Assembly (NCBI RefSeq): GCF_024734895.1
Contig: NZ_CP091430.1
Location: forward strand, 4,978,501 to 5,042,500
DNA from: Paenibacillus spongiae
Lineage (GTDB): Bacteria > Bacillota > Bacilli > Paenibacillales > Paenibacillaceae
Direction: 5' to 3'
Length of the DNA stretch: 64,000 nucleotides
The position numbers were made by a program, and so were the translations under genes. A model generated the notes under the pieces. That model searched no databases. It was given only the letters and a program-made list of their open reading frames with translations, and was not told where the DNA came from. This document shows, in pieces, positions 16,760 through 26,163 of this stretch. Positions within the stretch are counted from its first letter, which is position 1. Every line of letters starts with the position of its first letter.

Positions 16760-16771
16760 GCGATATATCGC
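16760..16771. promoter_or_regulatory. Palindrome in the NHL/lacI divergent promoter region
   Basis: GCGATATATCGC is a perfect 12-base palindrome about 60 bases upstream of the NHL-protein start and 178 bases from the LacI gene. It is a candidate operator for the divergent pair, but short. Confidence 0.35.
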
Positions 16772-16948
16772 CCTTGTCCTTCTCTCCAGCCAGAAAAAAA
16801 TCCTGAACTGCCAGCTGCTTCCCGGCGCCGCTTTTCGCATAGCGCGATCCTCATTTGTGCTGAAGACACACCGCTTTATCTCCATCAGGCCGTTTGATAT
16901 AATAAGCGATGATTAAGAACATTAATTTCCCAGTTAGGACGTGTCTTC

Positions 16949-17989
16949 ATGGTCACCATTAAAGATATCGCGCGAGAAGCCAACGTATCGGTATCGACCG
17001 TTTCGTTTGCCTTAAACGGAACAGCTCCGGTTGCACCCGAAACGAAGCGCCGCATCCTGGAGATCGTCGAGCGGCTTCAATATCAGCCGAGCGCATCCGC
17101 CCGCAGCCTTGTTACGCGAAAAACGAACAACATCGCCTTATTCGTACCGCAGCCCGGGAAGGATATGTTTCATTTCGCCGGCAACAGCCTGTTCTCCGAT
17201 CTGCTGCAAGGAATCGGCGAAGTTCTGCATGAGCGCAATTATAACCTTCTTCTGGCCTGGGAGCATGAGAAAGCGGCCGATGAAGAAATGAAAGCACTTC
17301 AAATGGCAAAAAGAAAAATGACGGACGGCATCCTGCTGTATAATCCCGAGAATGACGAACAGCTCGTCAAGAACTTGAACAAACTTCATTTCCCTTTCGT
17401 CCTGTTAGGCAAAGGGAATATGGAGCAGCCGGTACACCGGGTAGACGTGGACAACTTCGAAGCCGCTTTCCATAATACAACGCATCTGATCAAGCTCGGG
17501 CATAAGCGGATTGCGTTCATAAGTCCGGGACCGCTCAAATATTTGGTTTGCTCCGACCGCTTCGACGGTTACAAAGAAGCGCTTGAAGCGGCAAATATTA
17601 AATTCGATGAGGCGTATGTATACATCGGCGACGATAACGAGAACAGCGGCTATCAGGCCGCCGCAAGCTTCTGCGGTCTAAAAGAAAAACCGACTGCGAT
17701 TATCTCGGGCCGAGACGTTCAGGCAGTCGGTATACTTGCTTATTGTGCCGAGAACCAATTAATGGTTCCGGATGATGTAGCGATCGTAAGCTTCGAGAAT
17801 TCGGAGCTGGCCGTGAAGCACGGGATTACTTCCCTGTCGACCGATGTCTACAAGATCGGCAAGGAAGGTACCCGTTTGCTTCTCAAAAACATATCGCGCA
17901 GCAGAGAGTCGCAGCCGCAGAACGTCGTCATCCCGTTCGAGCTTCATATTCGGAAAACATGCGGCGCCTGGAATGATCAGGAGGAATAG
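16949..17989 (+). CDS. LacI family transcriptional regulator
   Basis: This 346-residue protein has the LacI HTH TIKDIAREANVSVSTVSFAL at its N-terminus, the hinge PSASARSLV, and a sugar-binding domain (HLIKLGHKRIAFISPG, PDDVAIVSFENSELAV). It is divergent from the NHL propeller gene and convergent with the GH78-like gene. Two CG-centred palindromes upstream of the GH78-like gene are the best candidate sites for it. The effector is probably a sugar, possibly rhamnose-containing. Confidence 0.92.
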   Translation: MVTIKDIAREANVSVSTVSFALNGTAPVAPETKRRILEIVERLQYQPSASARSLVTRKTNNIALFVPQPGKDMFHFAGNSLFSDLLQGIGEVLHERNYNLLLAWEHEKAADEEMKALQMAKRKMTDGILLYNPENDEQLVKNLNKLHFPFVLLGKGNMEQPVHRVDVDNFEAAFHNTTHLIKLGHKRIAFISPGPLKYLVCSDRFDGYKEALEAANIKFDEAYVYIGDDNENSGYQAAASFCGLKEKPTAIISGRDVQAVGILAYCAENQLMVPDDVAIVSFENSELAVKHGITSLSTDVYKIGKEGTRLLLKNISRSRESQPQNVVIPFELHIRKTCGAWNDQEE

Positions 17990-18018
17990 CTAGAAGTGCC
18001 CGCAGGTCAGCTTTATAG

Positions 18019-20172
18019 CTACCGCGCCATCTCCATGCGAACCACTTTGATTTGTTCCGGAGCTTCAATCGACGCTTCAAGCGAACCGTCCTCCCGCTTC
18101 TTCCATTCTACCTGTATAGGGCCATATGGCGTGTTCACCGATCCGCTGCATCGGCTCGCACCCTGCGGCGCGTATGGCTCGAACACGATGGAGCGGCAGC
18201 CCGGTTCTGCAATTCTTACGCCGAGAATATTTTCACTGATCCACTTGATCGGCGTGCTGGACCATGCATGGCACAAGCTCATCCGGTAAGAATCATAGGC
18301 TTTGTACGTCGTCAGAGCATCGTGGAAGTCGTCCGGAAGCTCCAGCTTGACCCCTTCCCAGAACGTCGTTGAGTCGCAATCGAGCATCTTGCCCCAGACC
18401 GCGGCGATGACATCCCAAGCCTTGTCCTTCATCTCGAATGCCGAGTACGCTTCAGCCAGCTGGAAGGCCGACAATGGCGTGAAGGGATCCTTCAGCTCAT
18501 AACGGAGAAGAAACTGGCGCGCATCCTCTTCACCGACATAGCCGCTTTCAATGCCGTGCAGCGCCAGCGCCAGGACGCCCGATTCCAGGAATCGTTCCGC
18601 TGCGATTTCCGGAGCGGTCCACAGCTCTCTTACATCAAGCTCAAGCTCCGGAATCTCACCCGCAAGCATCTGCAGCCTGTTGGCCGTTTGGCGCAATACG
18701 GCGTGAACACCTAACTCGGCATCCTCCTTGGAAATCGGAACCCATTCGATGAGCGCGCCTTCCAGATCGCGCATCGATCCCGTATCGGGATCGATGTTCT
18801 CCTTGATCCACGCCACGTGCCGCTTAAGCGGCTCTTTCATTTCCAAAATGAATCCGCGGTCTCCTGTATGGTAGTAATAATCCCACAGCGTACAGATCCA
18901 CCACATGGTGTACTCCGGTATACCATTCATCCAATAACCGCGCTGGGTGCCTTCGCCGACCTCGCTGACCGCACGTTTCAGCACGGCATAGTCATCCCAT
19001 ATGAAATAACCGGATTTGGCCGCAAGATAATAATCGAAGGTCCAGTTCAAACGATCGCGCTTGACACCGTCCCACAAGCCGATCTGATGACAGATTAGAC
19101 TCGTATGCGCGGATACATCGTAAATCTGGTCCATAAGCGGAAGGTCGCTGTCAACGTTACCGACCCGGTTCAAATCAACGCCCACCGCATCAAAGCTGAT
19201 GAGCAGATCGAAGTTTGCGGCTTGCTCGGCAAATACCGTCAATTGAATAAAACGATAGCCTTGCGGAAGCGTAATGAACGAAGCGCCGGCTTCAAGCGTA
19301 AACCATTCCGAAATGCAGCCGTCGTAGGCATCCATTTCATAAACCGACTCCGCACCGTTCCAGAGCAAGTGAATCGCGGCATCCCCGTTATTGACCACCT
19401 TCATCCGCGCATTCTCTTCACGCGGCAATGCAAGTCGTACGACGGAAGCGGCCGACCATTCCCGCGCCTTCTGCTGGGTGCGCACTTCTTTCCATTCATA
19501 TTGCTTGCGCAAATGGTAGAACAGGTTCAGATCGTTGCGCCGTGGCTGCACGAGCGGCTCCAATTCCGCCGCCTTCCCGGTCAGCCTGACGACACCGGGA
19601 TTCACTACCGTCGCTTCCGCATTGGTGCTTTGATCGATCCGCACGTTTCCGATCGGCTTCGCAACAATGTCGCCAAAACCGCCGGCAACAAACCATTCCG
19701 GGCCGTTCTCCAGGTCGCCGAAGGGCTCTTCTCCAAGACGGCTGACAACGACCGCAGCAGTACCGTCTCCGCAGACCCACGATTCGTCGCTCGACAGCCA
19801 GAAATCTTCGCCTTCGATATAAGCGGCGAAACCTACGGTTCTTCCGGCTAAATAGGCGTTTACTGCAACGATGGGAACCTGACGCGTAGTAACAATATCG
19901 AAAGTCAGGGTATGCGTTCCAGCCTCGAGCACATTCGGAAATCCGTCCACGAGCGTGAAGGCCGCAGTATGGGCAGCGAGCTCGGGAATTTCAGCGATAC
20001 GCTGACCATCGAGCGAAACGTCCGCCCGGCCTGTCAATGCGAATCGGCAGGACAGCCCTGTAATCTTCCGGTTAAGATTAAAGCTTACTGATATGGCGAG
20101 GCGATTGCTGCCACCTCGATCGGAGTGCCAGATCCAACAAGGAATGCTGCGCTCCATCGCTAATTTTTTCAT
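18019..20172 (-). CDS. GH78-like alpha-L-rhamnosidase
   Basis: This 717-residue cytosolic protein (no signal peptide) has N-terminal beta-sandwich domains and a C-terminal (alpha/alpha)6-barrel typical of GH78. Key sequence is LWDGVKRDRLNWTFDY (equivalent to the DG-x2-RDR-x2-W motif around the general acid), YWMNGIPEYTMWW, and the end-of-barrel SLCHAWSSTPIKW followed by a small C-terminal beta domain (GSVNTPYGPIQVEW). It would cleave terminal alpha-L-rhamnose from imported oligosaccharides. Length is somewhat short for GH78. Its long AT-rich promoter holds two LacI-type palindromes. Confidence 0.8.
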   Translation of the reverse strand: MKKLAMERSIPCWIWHSDRGGSNRLAISVSFNLNRKITGLSCRFALTGRADVSLDGQRIAEIPELAAHTAAFTLVDGFPNVLEAGTHTLTFDIVTTRQVPIVAVNAYLAGRTVGFAAYIEGEDFWLSSDESWVCGDGTAAVVVSRLGEEPFGDLENGPEWFVAGGFGDIVAKPIGNVRIDQSTNAEATVVNPGVVRLTGKAAELEPLVQPRRNDLNLFYHLRKQYEWKEVRTQQKAREWSAASVVRLALPREENARMKVVNNGDAAIHLLWNGAESVYEMDAYDGCISEWFTLEAGASFITLPQGYRFIQLTVFAEQAANFDLLISFDAVGVDLNRVGNVDSDLPLMDQIYDVSAHTSLICHQIGLWDGVKRDRLNWTFDYYLAAKSGYFIWDDYAVLKRAVSEVGEGTQRGYWMNGIPEYTMWWICTLWDYYYHTGDRGFILEMKEPLKRHVAWIKENIDPDTGSMRDLEGALIEWVPISKEDAELGVHAVLRQTANRLQMLAGEIPELELDVRELWTAPEIAAERFLESGVLALALHGIESGYVGEEDARQFLLRYELKDPFTPLSAFQLAEAYSAFEMKDKAWDVIAAVWGKMLDCDSTTFWEGVKLELPDDFHDALTTYKAYDSYRMSLCHAWSSTPIKWISENILGVRIAEPGCRSIVFEPYAPQGASRCSGSVNTPYGPIQVEWKKREDGSLEASIEAPEQIKVVRMEMAR

Positions 20173-20703
20173 GAATAAACTCCTCCTACGCCCGTATGAT
20201 TCATTTCAAAAAAAACACCCGGTATAGCATGATTGATTCACATTTAGCTGTAATAAAAACGTTTTTATCGAGCATAATTGAAAACCCTTACAAATCACGA
20301 TGTGAAGTCCATTCATCCTTCAATACCAAATCGGAACTCACAATAAATAGATATTAAAACCAATCATTGTAAAAACAATGCCTAAAAATCCTCCATTATG
20401 AAAATTCCCTCTCGCAGCAGCTGTGATGCAAGAATATTGTTCATTCCAGCAGCAACTTCACTATATTAAATCGTTTTTATATTGTCAAGGCGAACGGAGC
20501 TCTTATTTGCCTAGGCATGTAAGAAAATATTCACCATTGTAATTAACCTCTTACTATAGCATGACATAATGATGTTAACTACATCTATTAATTCCATTAT
20601 CCACCTTAAGCTTGGAGTAAGAAGGAGGTCGGATAAGCGGAGAAATGAACTCTTCCCTCATAAATCGATGCTCTGAGGCGTACAAGCTTCTTCAATAAAA
20701 AAC
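20173..20703 (-). promoter_or_regulatory. Long AT-rich promoter region of the GH78-like gene with two operator palindromes
   Basis: This 530-base gap has no credible gene and is much richer in A+T than its surroundings. ATAAAAACGTTTTTAT at 20253-20268 is a perfect 16-base palindrome. ATTAAATCGTTTTTAT at 20465-20480 matches it at 14 of 16 positions. Both are centred on CG as LacI-family sites are, and their 212-base separation would allow looping. Confidence 0.6.
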
Positions 20704-20726
20704 GGCAGCCGGCTTGGCCGACTGCC
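20704..20726 (-). terminator. Terminator of the AraC regulator gene
   Basis: GGCAGCCGGC pairs with GCCGACTGCC around a 3-base loop, followed on the minus strand by TTTTTTATT. Confidence 0.85.
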
Positions 20727-20751
20727 AAAATGCTTCTTCATATCCGTTGCT

Positions 20752-21645
20752 TCACTTACCATGACCTCGAAACTTACCGGGTGAACAACCGACATAGCGC
20801 CGGAACAAATGGCTGAAGAATGCCGGGTCATCATAGCCGACCTTCTGCGCGACATGGAGTACCTTCTCTTCGCTTTCCATCAGCATTTGCTTGGCGTGCT
20901 CGATACGAATATGATGGACGCGCTCAACGACCGTCAAGCCAGTCTCTTGCTTAAATACCCGGTTCAATTGCCGATTGCTTATATTGAACATTTCTCCCAA
21001 ATCGGTGACACATAGCTTCTCATCGTAATGTCTTTCCAGAAACCCGTTGATTCGTTGAACGAGCAAATGGTTAGAACGCCGCTTCGAATGATCTCTGTTG
21101 GAGCTGACCCAATCCTTATAGATGCGCGAAAGCTGAATGAACAGCTCGACAAGCTTCAGTCGTATGAGCGTCGTATATCCCGTACGCTTCAAATCCCATT
21201 CATGCATCATATACTCAAGCAGCTGCAGGATAGCCGATGTTTCGCGCTCGCTCAGCTTGAGCCGATGATGGAATCGCTCGTCTGGGCTTAGGAAGGGCAG
21301 AACATAGAAATAGTCCATCGAATCGTCAACGCCAAGCTCTCTCAAGCAGGCATCATGAATCAGATCCGGCAAGAACAGACAGTTGACGATTTCAATTTCT
21401 TGTCCTTCGCTGAATTCGAACGTATGATTCTCGTTCGGATTGATGATGAACACATCCCCTGCCTTGAGCGGATATACATCCCCTTCAAAGCAGTGGAGCG
21501 CTTCCCCTTTGATCACGTATACCAGTTCCACGAACTCATGACTGTGCATCTTCGGTACATTATTCGCGTTGTGGGTACACCGCATAATGTAAAACGGAAA
21601 CCGCAGCTCCTTCAAGTAATCTCTGCTTACGATTCGCTCTTCCAT
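20752..21645 (-). CDS. AraC family regulator downstream of the sulfatase operon
   Basis: This 297-residue protein has an N-terminal cupin sensor (HSHEFVELVYVIKGE, AGDVFIINPNENHTF) and a C-terminal double HTH (LCVTDLGEMFNISNRQLNRVF; VLHVAQKVGYDDPAFFSHLF), ending GCSPGKFRGHGK. The start at 21645 is preceded by GAGGAGGG; the frame to 21681 is less likely. It follows the canonical sulfatase gene on the same strand after 118 bases and has its own terminator. It is a candidate activator of the sulfatase/CysC operon, sensing a sugar or sulfated glycan. Confidence 0.9.
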   Translation of the reverse strand: MEERIVSRDYLKELRFPFYIMRCTHNANNVPKMHSHEFVELVYVIKGEALHCFEGDVYPLKAGDVFIINPNENHTFEFSEGQEIEIVNCLFLPDLIHDACLRELGVDDSMDYFYVLPFLSPDERFHHRLKLSERETSAILQLLEYMMHEWDLKRTGYTTLIRLKLVELFIQLSRIYKDWVSSNRDHSKRRSNHLLVQRINGFLERHYDEKLCVTDLGEMFNISNRQLNRVFKQETGLTVVERVHHIRIEHAKQMLMESEEKVLHVAQKVGYDDPAFFSHLFRRYVGCSPGKFRGHGK

Positions 21646-21763
21646 GGGCCCTCCTCGAGGTCGATACAAGTCCAATAACAATGAGTCGAAACGCTAATTT
21701 CCTATCGTTCCATTCATATTTCCTCTATTATATTAAAATTCCGTCAATAATCCTATATGGCAA

Positions 21764-23158
21764 TTACCGTTTCCTGCCCTCCAGAAGTTGGCCGTCCAGC
21801 CAACTCCCGCGGAGAATGCCGTCCTTCGATTGCTTCAGCTCATCGTACAGCGACCGCCTTAAGACAGACAGCGTTTCCTGACAGTCGGGATCCGCGATTC
21901 GGTTAACAAGTTCGTTCGGATCGTTAACCATGTCATACAGCTCATCGCGATCGGTCGGATTCCATATAAATTTCCAGGTAGATGTCCTGATCATCCGTTG
22001 AACGAACAGGCCGAACTGCTGTCCGTTATAGGTCGAAACGGCAAACGTGCGCCAGTCCTCGGGAAGACGGCCCTCGAGAAGCGGACGGAGCGAACGTCCG
22101 TGAAACTCCCCGGGCACTGGCATATCCAGCAGATCCAGCAGCGTAGGCGGCAGATCAAGCGCATTGTATACGAAAGCATCGCACCGCTGATTCGGGGCTA
22201 CAACGCCAGGATAGCGAATGGCGAGCGGTACCTTCACTACATCGTCGTACAAGATATAATGCTTATCGATCATCCGGTGGCCGCCGCACATATCGCCGTG
22301 ATCCGTTGTATAAATCACGATGGTATTATCGTCTTCACCGAGCTGCGCCAAGGTCTGCATGATGATTCCGACCGCATCGTCCATCTGGCTGATCATACCG
22401 TAGTAGCGGGCAACGATTGGCGCCCAGTCATCCCACGTATAGTTCTCGATCCCCCAGTTCAGCAGCTGCTGCTGTTGAATATACGGCTTGTTCTCGAACG
22501 TATCGCTGAAACTGCCCCACTCGGGCACCTGTTTCGGATCGTACAAGGAAGCGAACGGCTCTGACGGTCGGCAAGGCGGGTGCGGTTCGTTAAAATTGAT
22601 TCTCGCATGCCACGGACCGCCGCTTCGCGAGAGCTCCTCCAGCATCTCGCATGCTTGCCCCGCCAGCCAATGCGTCTGCGCATCTTCAAGCGGCACGGGA
22701 TCCGGCTCGCCAAAAATACCGTTCGTATAACTGTGCTCCGGATGCTTTGCAACGCGAAACGCGGCATAATCTTTGTCGGCATTGATGTAATGGTCATATC
22801 CGAATGCAGTGGGATCCGCTGTAGAGCTTCCTCCCCACTTGCCGATATAACCTGTTGCATAACCTTCGGCCTTCAAATCTCTTGCCCAGGAATAATCGCG
22901 TTCGGTCAGGCTCATAATGGGAAGTCCGATGCCGTCATTCCAATACGCGCCGAAGCTCTCCGGTCTGCGGCCGCATATGAACGATTGTCTGGAGGGGCCG
23001 CACACCGGCAACGGGGTATAGGCATTCGTAAACCAGATTCCTTCCGACGCAATCCGGTCGATATTCGGCGTTTGAACCGGATATTGACCGCTTGTGCCTG
23101 TACAATCATAACGATGCTGATCCGACATGACAATTAAGATGTTCGGCTTCCGTTTCAT
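21764..23158 (-). CDS. Canonical formylglycine-type sulfatase
   Basis: This 464-residue type I sulfatase of the alkaline-phosphatase superfamily has metal ligands in MSDQH (residues 11-15) and the formylglycine signature Cys53-Gly-Pro-Ser-Arg57. It also has YIGKWGG with the substrate lysine, TTDHGD (metal Asp and His), and DKH. There is no signal peptide, so it probably acts in the cytosol on an imported sulfated sugar. The start overlaps the stop of the preceding sulfatase-fold gene by 4 bases, indicating translational coupling. It is the last gene of the seven-gene operon and the only one with the Cys needed for formylglycine. Confidence 0.92.
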   Translation of the reverse strand: MKRKPNILIVMSDQHRYDCTGTSGQYPVQTPNIDRIASEGIWFTNAYTPLPVCGPSRQSFICGRRPESFGAYWNDGIGLPIMSLTERDYSWARDLKAEGYATGYIGKWGGSSTADPTAFGYDHYINADKDYAAFRVAKHPEHSYTNGIFGEPDPVPLEDAQTHWLAGQACEMLEELSRSGGPWHARINFNEPHPPCRPSEPFASLYDPKQVPEWGSFSDTFENKPYIQQQQLLNWGIENYTWDDWAPIVARYYGMISQMDDAVGIIMQTLAQLGEDDNTIVIYTTDHGDMCGGHRMIDKHYILYDDVVKVPLAIRYPGVVAPNQRCDAFVYNALDLPPTLLDLLDMPVPGEFHGRSLRPLLEGRLPEDWRTFAVSTYNGQQFGLFVQRMIRTSTWKFIWNPTDRDELYDMVNDPNELVNRIADPDCQETLSVLRRSLYDELKQSKDGILRGSWLDGQLLEGRKR

Positions 23159-24567
23159 CGCGGCTCGCCTTCCAGCACGCGCTGCTTGCGCGATTGTTCG
23201 ACGGCATCGTCAAACTTGCTGCGTACCGGGTCGTTCCACCATTCCTCCCACGTAAGCCCATACTGGCCTAAAATAGCTTCGATCCGCTTGCGGAAAGGCA
23301 GCCCGACTTCCAGCTGTCTATGCATCGGATCTTCCCTTCCTGCCAATTTATTCAGAACCCACTCTTCCATCGTCCGCTGCAGCTTATCCGCCAGCTCTGG
23401 CTCAATCTCGGCCAGATTATTCGTCTCGCCTGGATCGGCCTTCAGATCGTAAAGCTCGCGCGGCGGACGCTTGAACGGTCCGGAGTCATACGTCACGATA
23501 AGCTTGTGTCGGCCATCCGTAATCCCTCTTGCCGCCTGCCAAGCGCATTCGCTAAGGAATACCTTATCATGTGTTCCCGTCGCTTGACCGTCGATAGCCG
23601 GCCAGAGACTCTTGCCGTCCAAATCGTCCGGAACCGGAAGACCGGCCGCTTCGAGCAAAGTAGGCATCAGATCCACCTGCTGTACGAGTCCGGGCACTCG
23701 GCGGCCGCCGGCTATGCGACCCGGCCATCTGATGATGAGCGGTACGTTAACCGTCGTGTCATACAGGCCGCAATGATCCCAATATATATCATGCTCGGTC
23801 AGGCTCTCGCCATGATCGCCGAACAGAACCATCATCGTATCCTCCGCCAGACCGAGTCGCTCCAGCTCTTCATCCAGCTCGCGGAGCCGATCGTCAAGAT
23901 AACGGATTTCCGCATCGTATAATGCGTTCAAATACTCTGCATCCGTCACGCTGCCCAGCATGTCATAGTGATGATACTTGAAGAAAGGATAGGCGGCGCT
24001 GTTATATGCGGCCTCCATACTCCGGTTTGCCGGATCGTACGGATCCTTCTCCTTATCGTAGAAGAGCGGAATATATTCTTCTGGCGGCAAATATGGCGTA
24101 TGAGGATCCCAATAATGGAGAAAGAGGAAGAACGGTTCTTCCCCTCGCTGCGAGAGCCACGATTTGGCCAGATCATTGACCGTTCGGCCATCGATCCAGC
24201 GCTTGCTCCCCGAGGAGTTCATGTAGTGCCTGTATCCTCTGGCGAACCATTCCTTCAATTGATACAAATTATCTACGGCAGCTGTCGTATAGCCTGCGCT
24301 TTTCAATAAGTTTGGCAGCCACTTCACCGATTTGGGAAGCGAAGTCAGCTCGGAGCCATGCGAAACGACACCCGTCGTTAGTCCGACTTTCCCTGTGAAG
24401 ATGCCCGTATGGGCAACCTCTGTCGGTATGTCTGCGGCATAAGCCTTCTCGAAGACCACCCCTTGCGAGGCAATCTTATCCAGATATGGACTTGTCGGCT
24501 TCTTATAACCATAAACGCCGAGTCGATCGGCGCGCAATGTGTCGAGCGAGATGAATATGAAATTCAT
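23155..24567 (-). CDS. Sulfatase-fold protein with threonine at the formylglycine position
   Basis: This 470-residue protein has the sulfatase metal ligands (ISLDTLRADR near the N-terminus; FGDHGES and YWDHCGLY later) and the C-terminal subdomain of the family (RELYDLKADPGETNNL). At the place of the canonical C-x-P-S-R-x-S-x-x-T-G it reads Thr49-EVAHTGIFTG, so neither Cys nor Ser is available for formylglycine. Threonine is the nucleophile in related NPP phosphodiesterases and phosphoethanolamine transferases. It could therefore be a phosphodiesterase, a transferase, or a non-catalytic partner. It overlaps the cysC gene and the next sulfatase gene by 4 bases each. Confidence 0.85.
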   Translation of the reverse strand: MNFIFISLDTLRADRLGVYGYKKPTSPYLDKIASQGVVFEKAYAADIPTEVAHTGIFTGKVGLTTGVVSHGSELTSLPKSVKWLPNLLKSAGYTTAAVDNLYQLKEWFARGYRHYMNSSGSKRWIDGRTVNDLAKSWLSQRGEEPFFLFLHYWDPHTPYLPPEEYIPLFYDKEKDPYDPANRSMEAAYNSAAYPFFKYHHYDMLGSVTDAEYLNALYDAEIRYLDDRLRELDEELERLGLAEDTMMVLFGDHGESLTEHDIYWDHCGLYDTTVNVPLIIRWPGRIAGGRRVPGLVQQVDLMPTLLEAAGLPVPDDLDGKSLWPAIDGQATGTHDKVFLSECAWQAARGITDGRHKLIVTYDSGPFKRPPRELYDLKADPGETNNLAEIEPELADKLQRTMEEWVLNKLAGREDPMHRQLEVGLPFRKRIEAILGQYGLTWEEWWNDPVRSKFDDAVEQSRKQRVLEGEPR

Positions 24568-25118
24568 ACCATCTCCTCCTTACATAAGGATACATAACCG
24601 GCTTGCTCCAGCCATTCAAAAACCTGACGGGCATTCCCCTCTATGCTGCCGTCCTTCGAATATAGCGTAATTTCGGGACGATCAGGAACATCATAGGGGT
24701 CGGAAATGCCGGTAAAGCGCTCGATTTCATTATTCCGCGCTTTGGCATAGAGCCCCTTCACATCCCGCCGCTCGCACTCCTCGAGAGGACAATCGACGAA
24801 CACCTCTGCGTAATCGGCAATCGCCGAACGGGCGTAGTCCCTCATATCCTTATATGGCGTAATGGCCGATACGATCGCAATAACGCCATTGCGGGCGAGG
24901 AGCTCGCTTACATAAACAATACGTCTTATATTCTCCATCCGCTCTTCGCGGCTGAAGCCGAGTCCTTTGCATATCCCGGTTCTCAGCTCATCGCCGTCCA
25001 GCAGCTCTGATTTAATGCCCTTTGCCCGTAGTTGCTGAAGCAGCTCGCGAGCCGTTGTCGTCTTGCCTGCACCTGACAACCCCGTAAACCAAACGACGCA
25101 ACCGCTTTTCCCGCTCAT
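24564..25118 (-). CDS. cysC: Adenylylsulfate kinase-like protein (CysC family)
   Basis: This 184-residue P-loop kinase has Walker A GLSGAGKTT (13-21), LDGDELR, LGFSREERMENIRR, and the APS-kinase lid segment RDVKGLYAKARNNEI with FTGISDPYDVPDRPE. These match true APS kinases, which make PAPS from adenylylsulfate. No ATP sulfurylase or PAPS reductase is nearby, and it is translationally coupled on both sides to a Gfo/Idh/MocA gene and a sulfatase-fold gene. Alternative: relatives such as Campylobacter Cj1415 phosphorylate other nucleotide-linked substrates for polysaccharide decoration. Family is certain; the substrate in this operon is open. Confidence 0.85.
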   Translation of the reverse strand: MSGKSGCVVWFTGLSGAGKTTTARELLQQLRAKGIKSELLDGDELRTGICKGLGFSREERMENIRRIVYVSELLARNGVIAIVSAITPYKDMRDYARSAIADYAEVFVDCPLEECERRDVKGLYAKARNNEIERFTGISDPYDVPDRPEITLYSKDGSIEGNARQVFEWLEQAGYVSLCKEEMV

Positions 25119-26149
25119 GCCTGCCGCACTCCTTCATGCTCATCGTCTTGGATGTCGCTAATTCTTATCGGCGCACCGTTCTCAAGCTGAGAGCGTATCG
25201 CCGCTTCAATAATCCGCTGTACCGCCAGGGCGTCAGCTCCGGAAGCCGATATTTGATCCGGGGGAACACCGTCTCGAACCTCCTGAATAAAGGCGCCGAT
25301 CCGGTTAAAGAATGTCGAGTCGAACCCTTGCGAGTTCGAGAAGATCGAATTTTTGAATACCCGCCGCTCATCGCTCTCGCGGGGAAACAGCGTCAGACTT
25401 TCGTATACGTTATCCAGGACAAACCTGCCATTCGTCCCTGCAACTTCGCAGCGCTCAATCGGATGACCGCCGAACATATCGTAGCTGCCGGTCAAATGGC
25501 CGACTGCGCCGGAAGCGAATTCGAGATTAATGGAAGCTGTCGACCAGACGGTACGTCCGGGGGCCTTCGCCATGAATGCCTGTACCCTGGCCACATCGCC
25601 GGCAAAATACCGAAGCACATCGAACGAATGCGGATGCAGCGCCCGCATATGAATCCAAGGGGACGTTTCATTCGGGTTGCCGATGGTCAGCTTCATATTC
25701 ACAAACAGCATTTGGCCGATCTCGCCTTGGTCAATCCAATCCTTGGCCCGTTTCGCCGCGGGAACGAACCGGTGATTCAGATTGCAGGCAAGCCGCACGC
25801 CTCGTGCCGTAGCAGCATCCGTCATCATGCGAGCCTCGCTAAGACGATTCGAGATCGGCTTCTCGACCAGAACGTCCTTGCCGGCTTCAATCGCCTGCAT
25901 GACCGGTTCCATATGATGAGAGCCGTTCTCCACTCCTCCGGTCGCAACGCTAACGACATCGATTTCTTCATTGGCAAGCATGGATTGAACATTATCATAC
26001 GGTCTTGCACCGAACCGCTCGGCAGCCGACCGGGCCATGTCGCCGCGTAAATCACACACGGCGACAAGCTCGACATCGGGATGCTCTTTGTAGACGCGGC
26101 AGTGAATGAGACCGATATGATTCAAGCCGATAACTGCGACTTTAATCAT
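25115..26149 (-). CDS. Gfo/Idh/MocA family NAD(P)-dependent oxidoreductase
   Basis: This 344-residue protein has a Rossmann N-terminus (MIKVAVIGLNHIGLIHCRVY), the catalytic EKPISNR motif (Lys in VEKP), and a C-terminal alpha/beta dimerisation domain with HPHSFDVLRYF. It oxidises or reduces a sugar or inositol. It resembles the first gene of the operon (28429-29421) closely, both having HPHSFDV-RYF and ALHPHSF, so the two are paralogues, possibly acting on successive positions or as an oxidise-then-reduce pair. It overlaps cysC by 4 bases. Confidence 0.9.
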   Translation of the reverse strand: MIKVAVIGLNHIGLIHCRVYKEHPDVELVAVCDLRGDMARSAAERFGARPYDNVQSMLANEEIDVVSVATGGVENGSHHMEPVMQAIEAGKDVLVEKPISNRLSEARMMTDAATARGVRLACNLNHRFVPAAKRAKDWIDQGEIGQMLFVNMKLTIGNPNETSPWIHMRALHPHSFDVLRYFAGDVARVQAFMAKAPGRTVWSTASINLEFASGAVGHLTGSYDMFGGHPIERCEVAGTNGRFVLDNVYESLTLFPRESDERRVFKNSIFSNSQGFDSTFFNRIGAFIQEVRDGVPPDQISASGADALAVQRIIEAAIRSQLENGAPIRISDIQDDEHEGVRQA

Positions 26150-26163
26150 ACTTAATCCCCCCG

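Noticed and set aside
24564..25118. Reading cysC as part of a normal assimilatory sulfate pathway.
   Set aside because: No sat, cysH, cysI or transporter gene is present here, so the assimilatory role cannot be supported from this window.
25136..26050. A 304-codon plus-strand frame opposite the Gfo/Idh/MocA gene.
   Set aside because: It mirrors the real gene's codon structure, has no ribosome binding site or recognisable domain, and breaks the operon.
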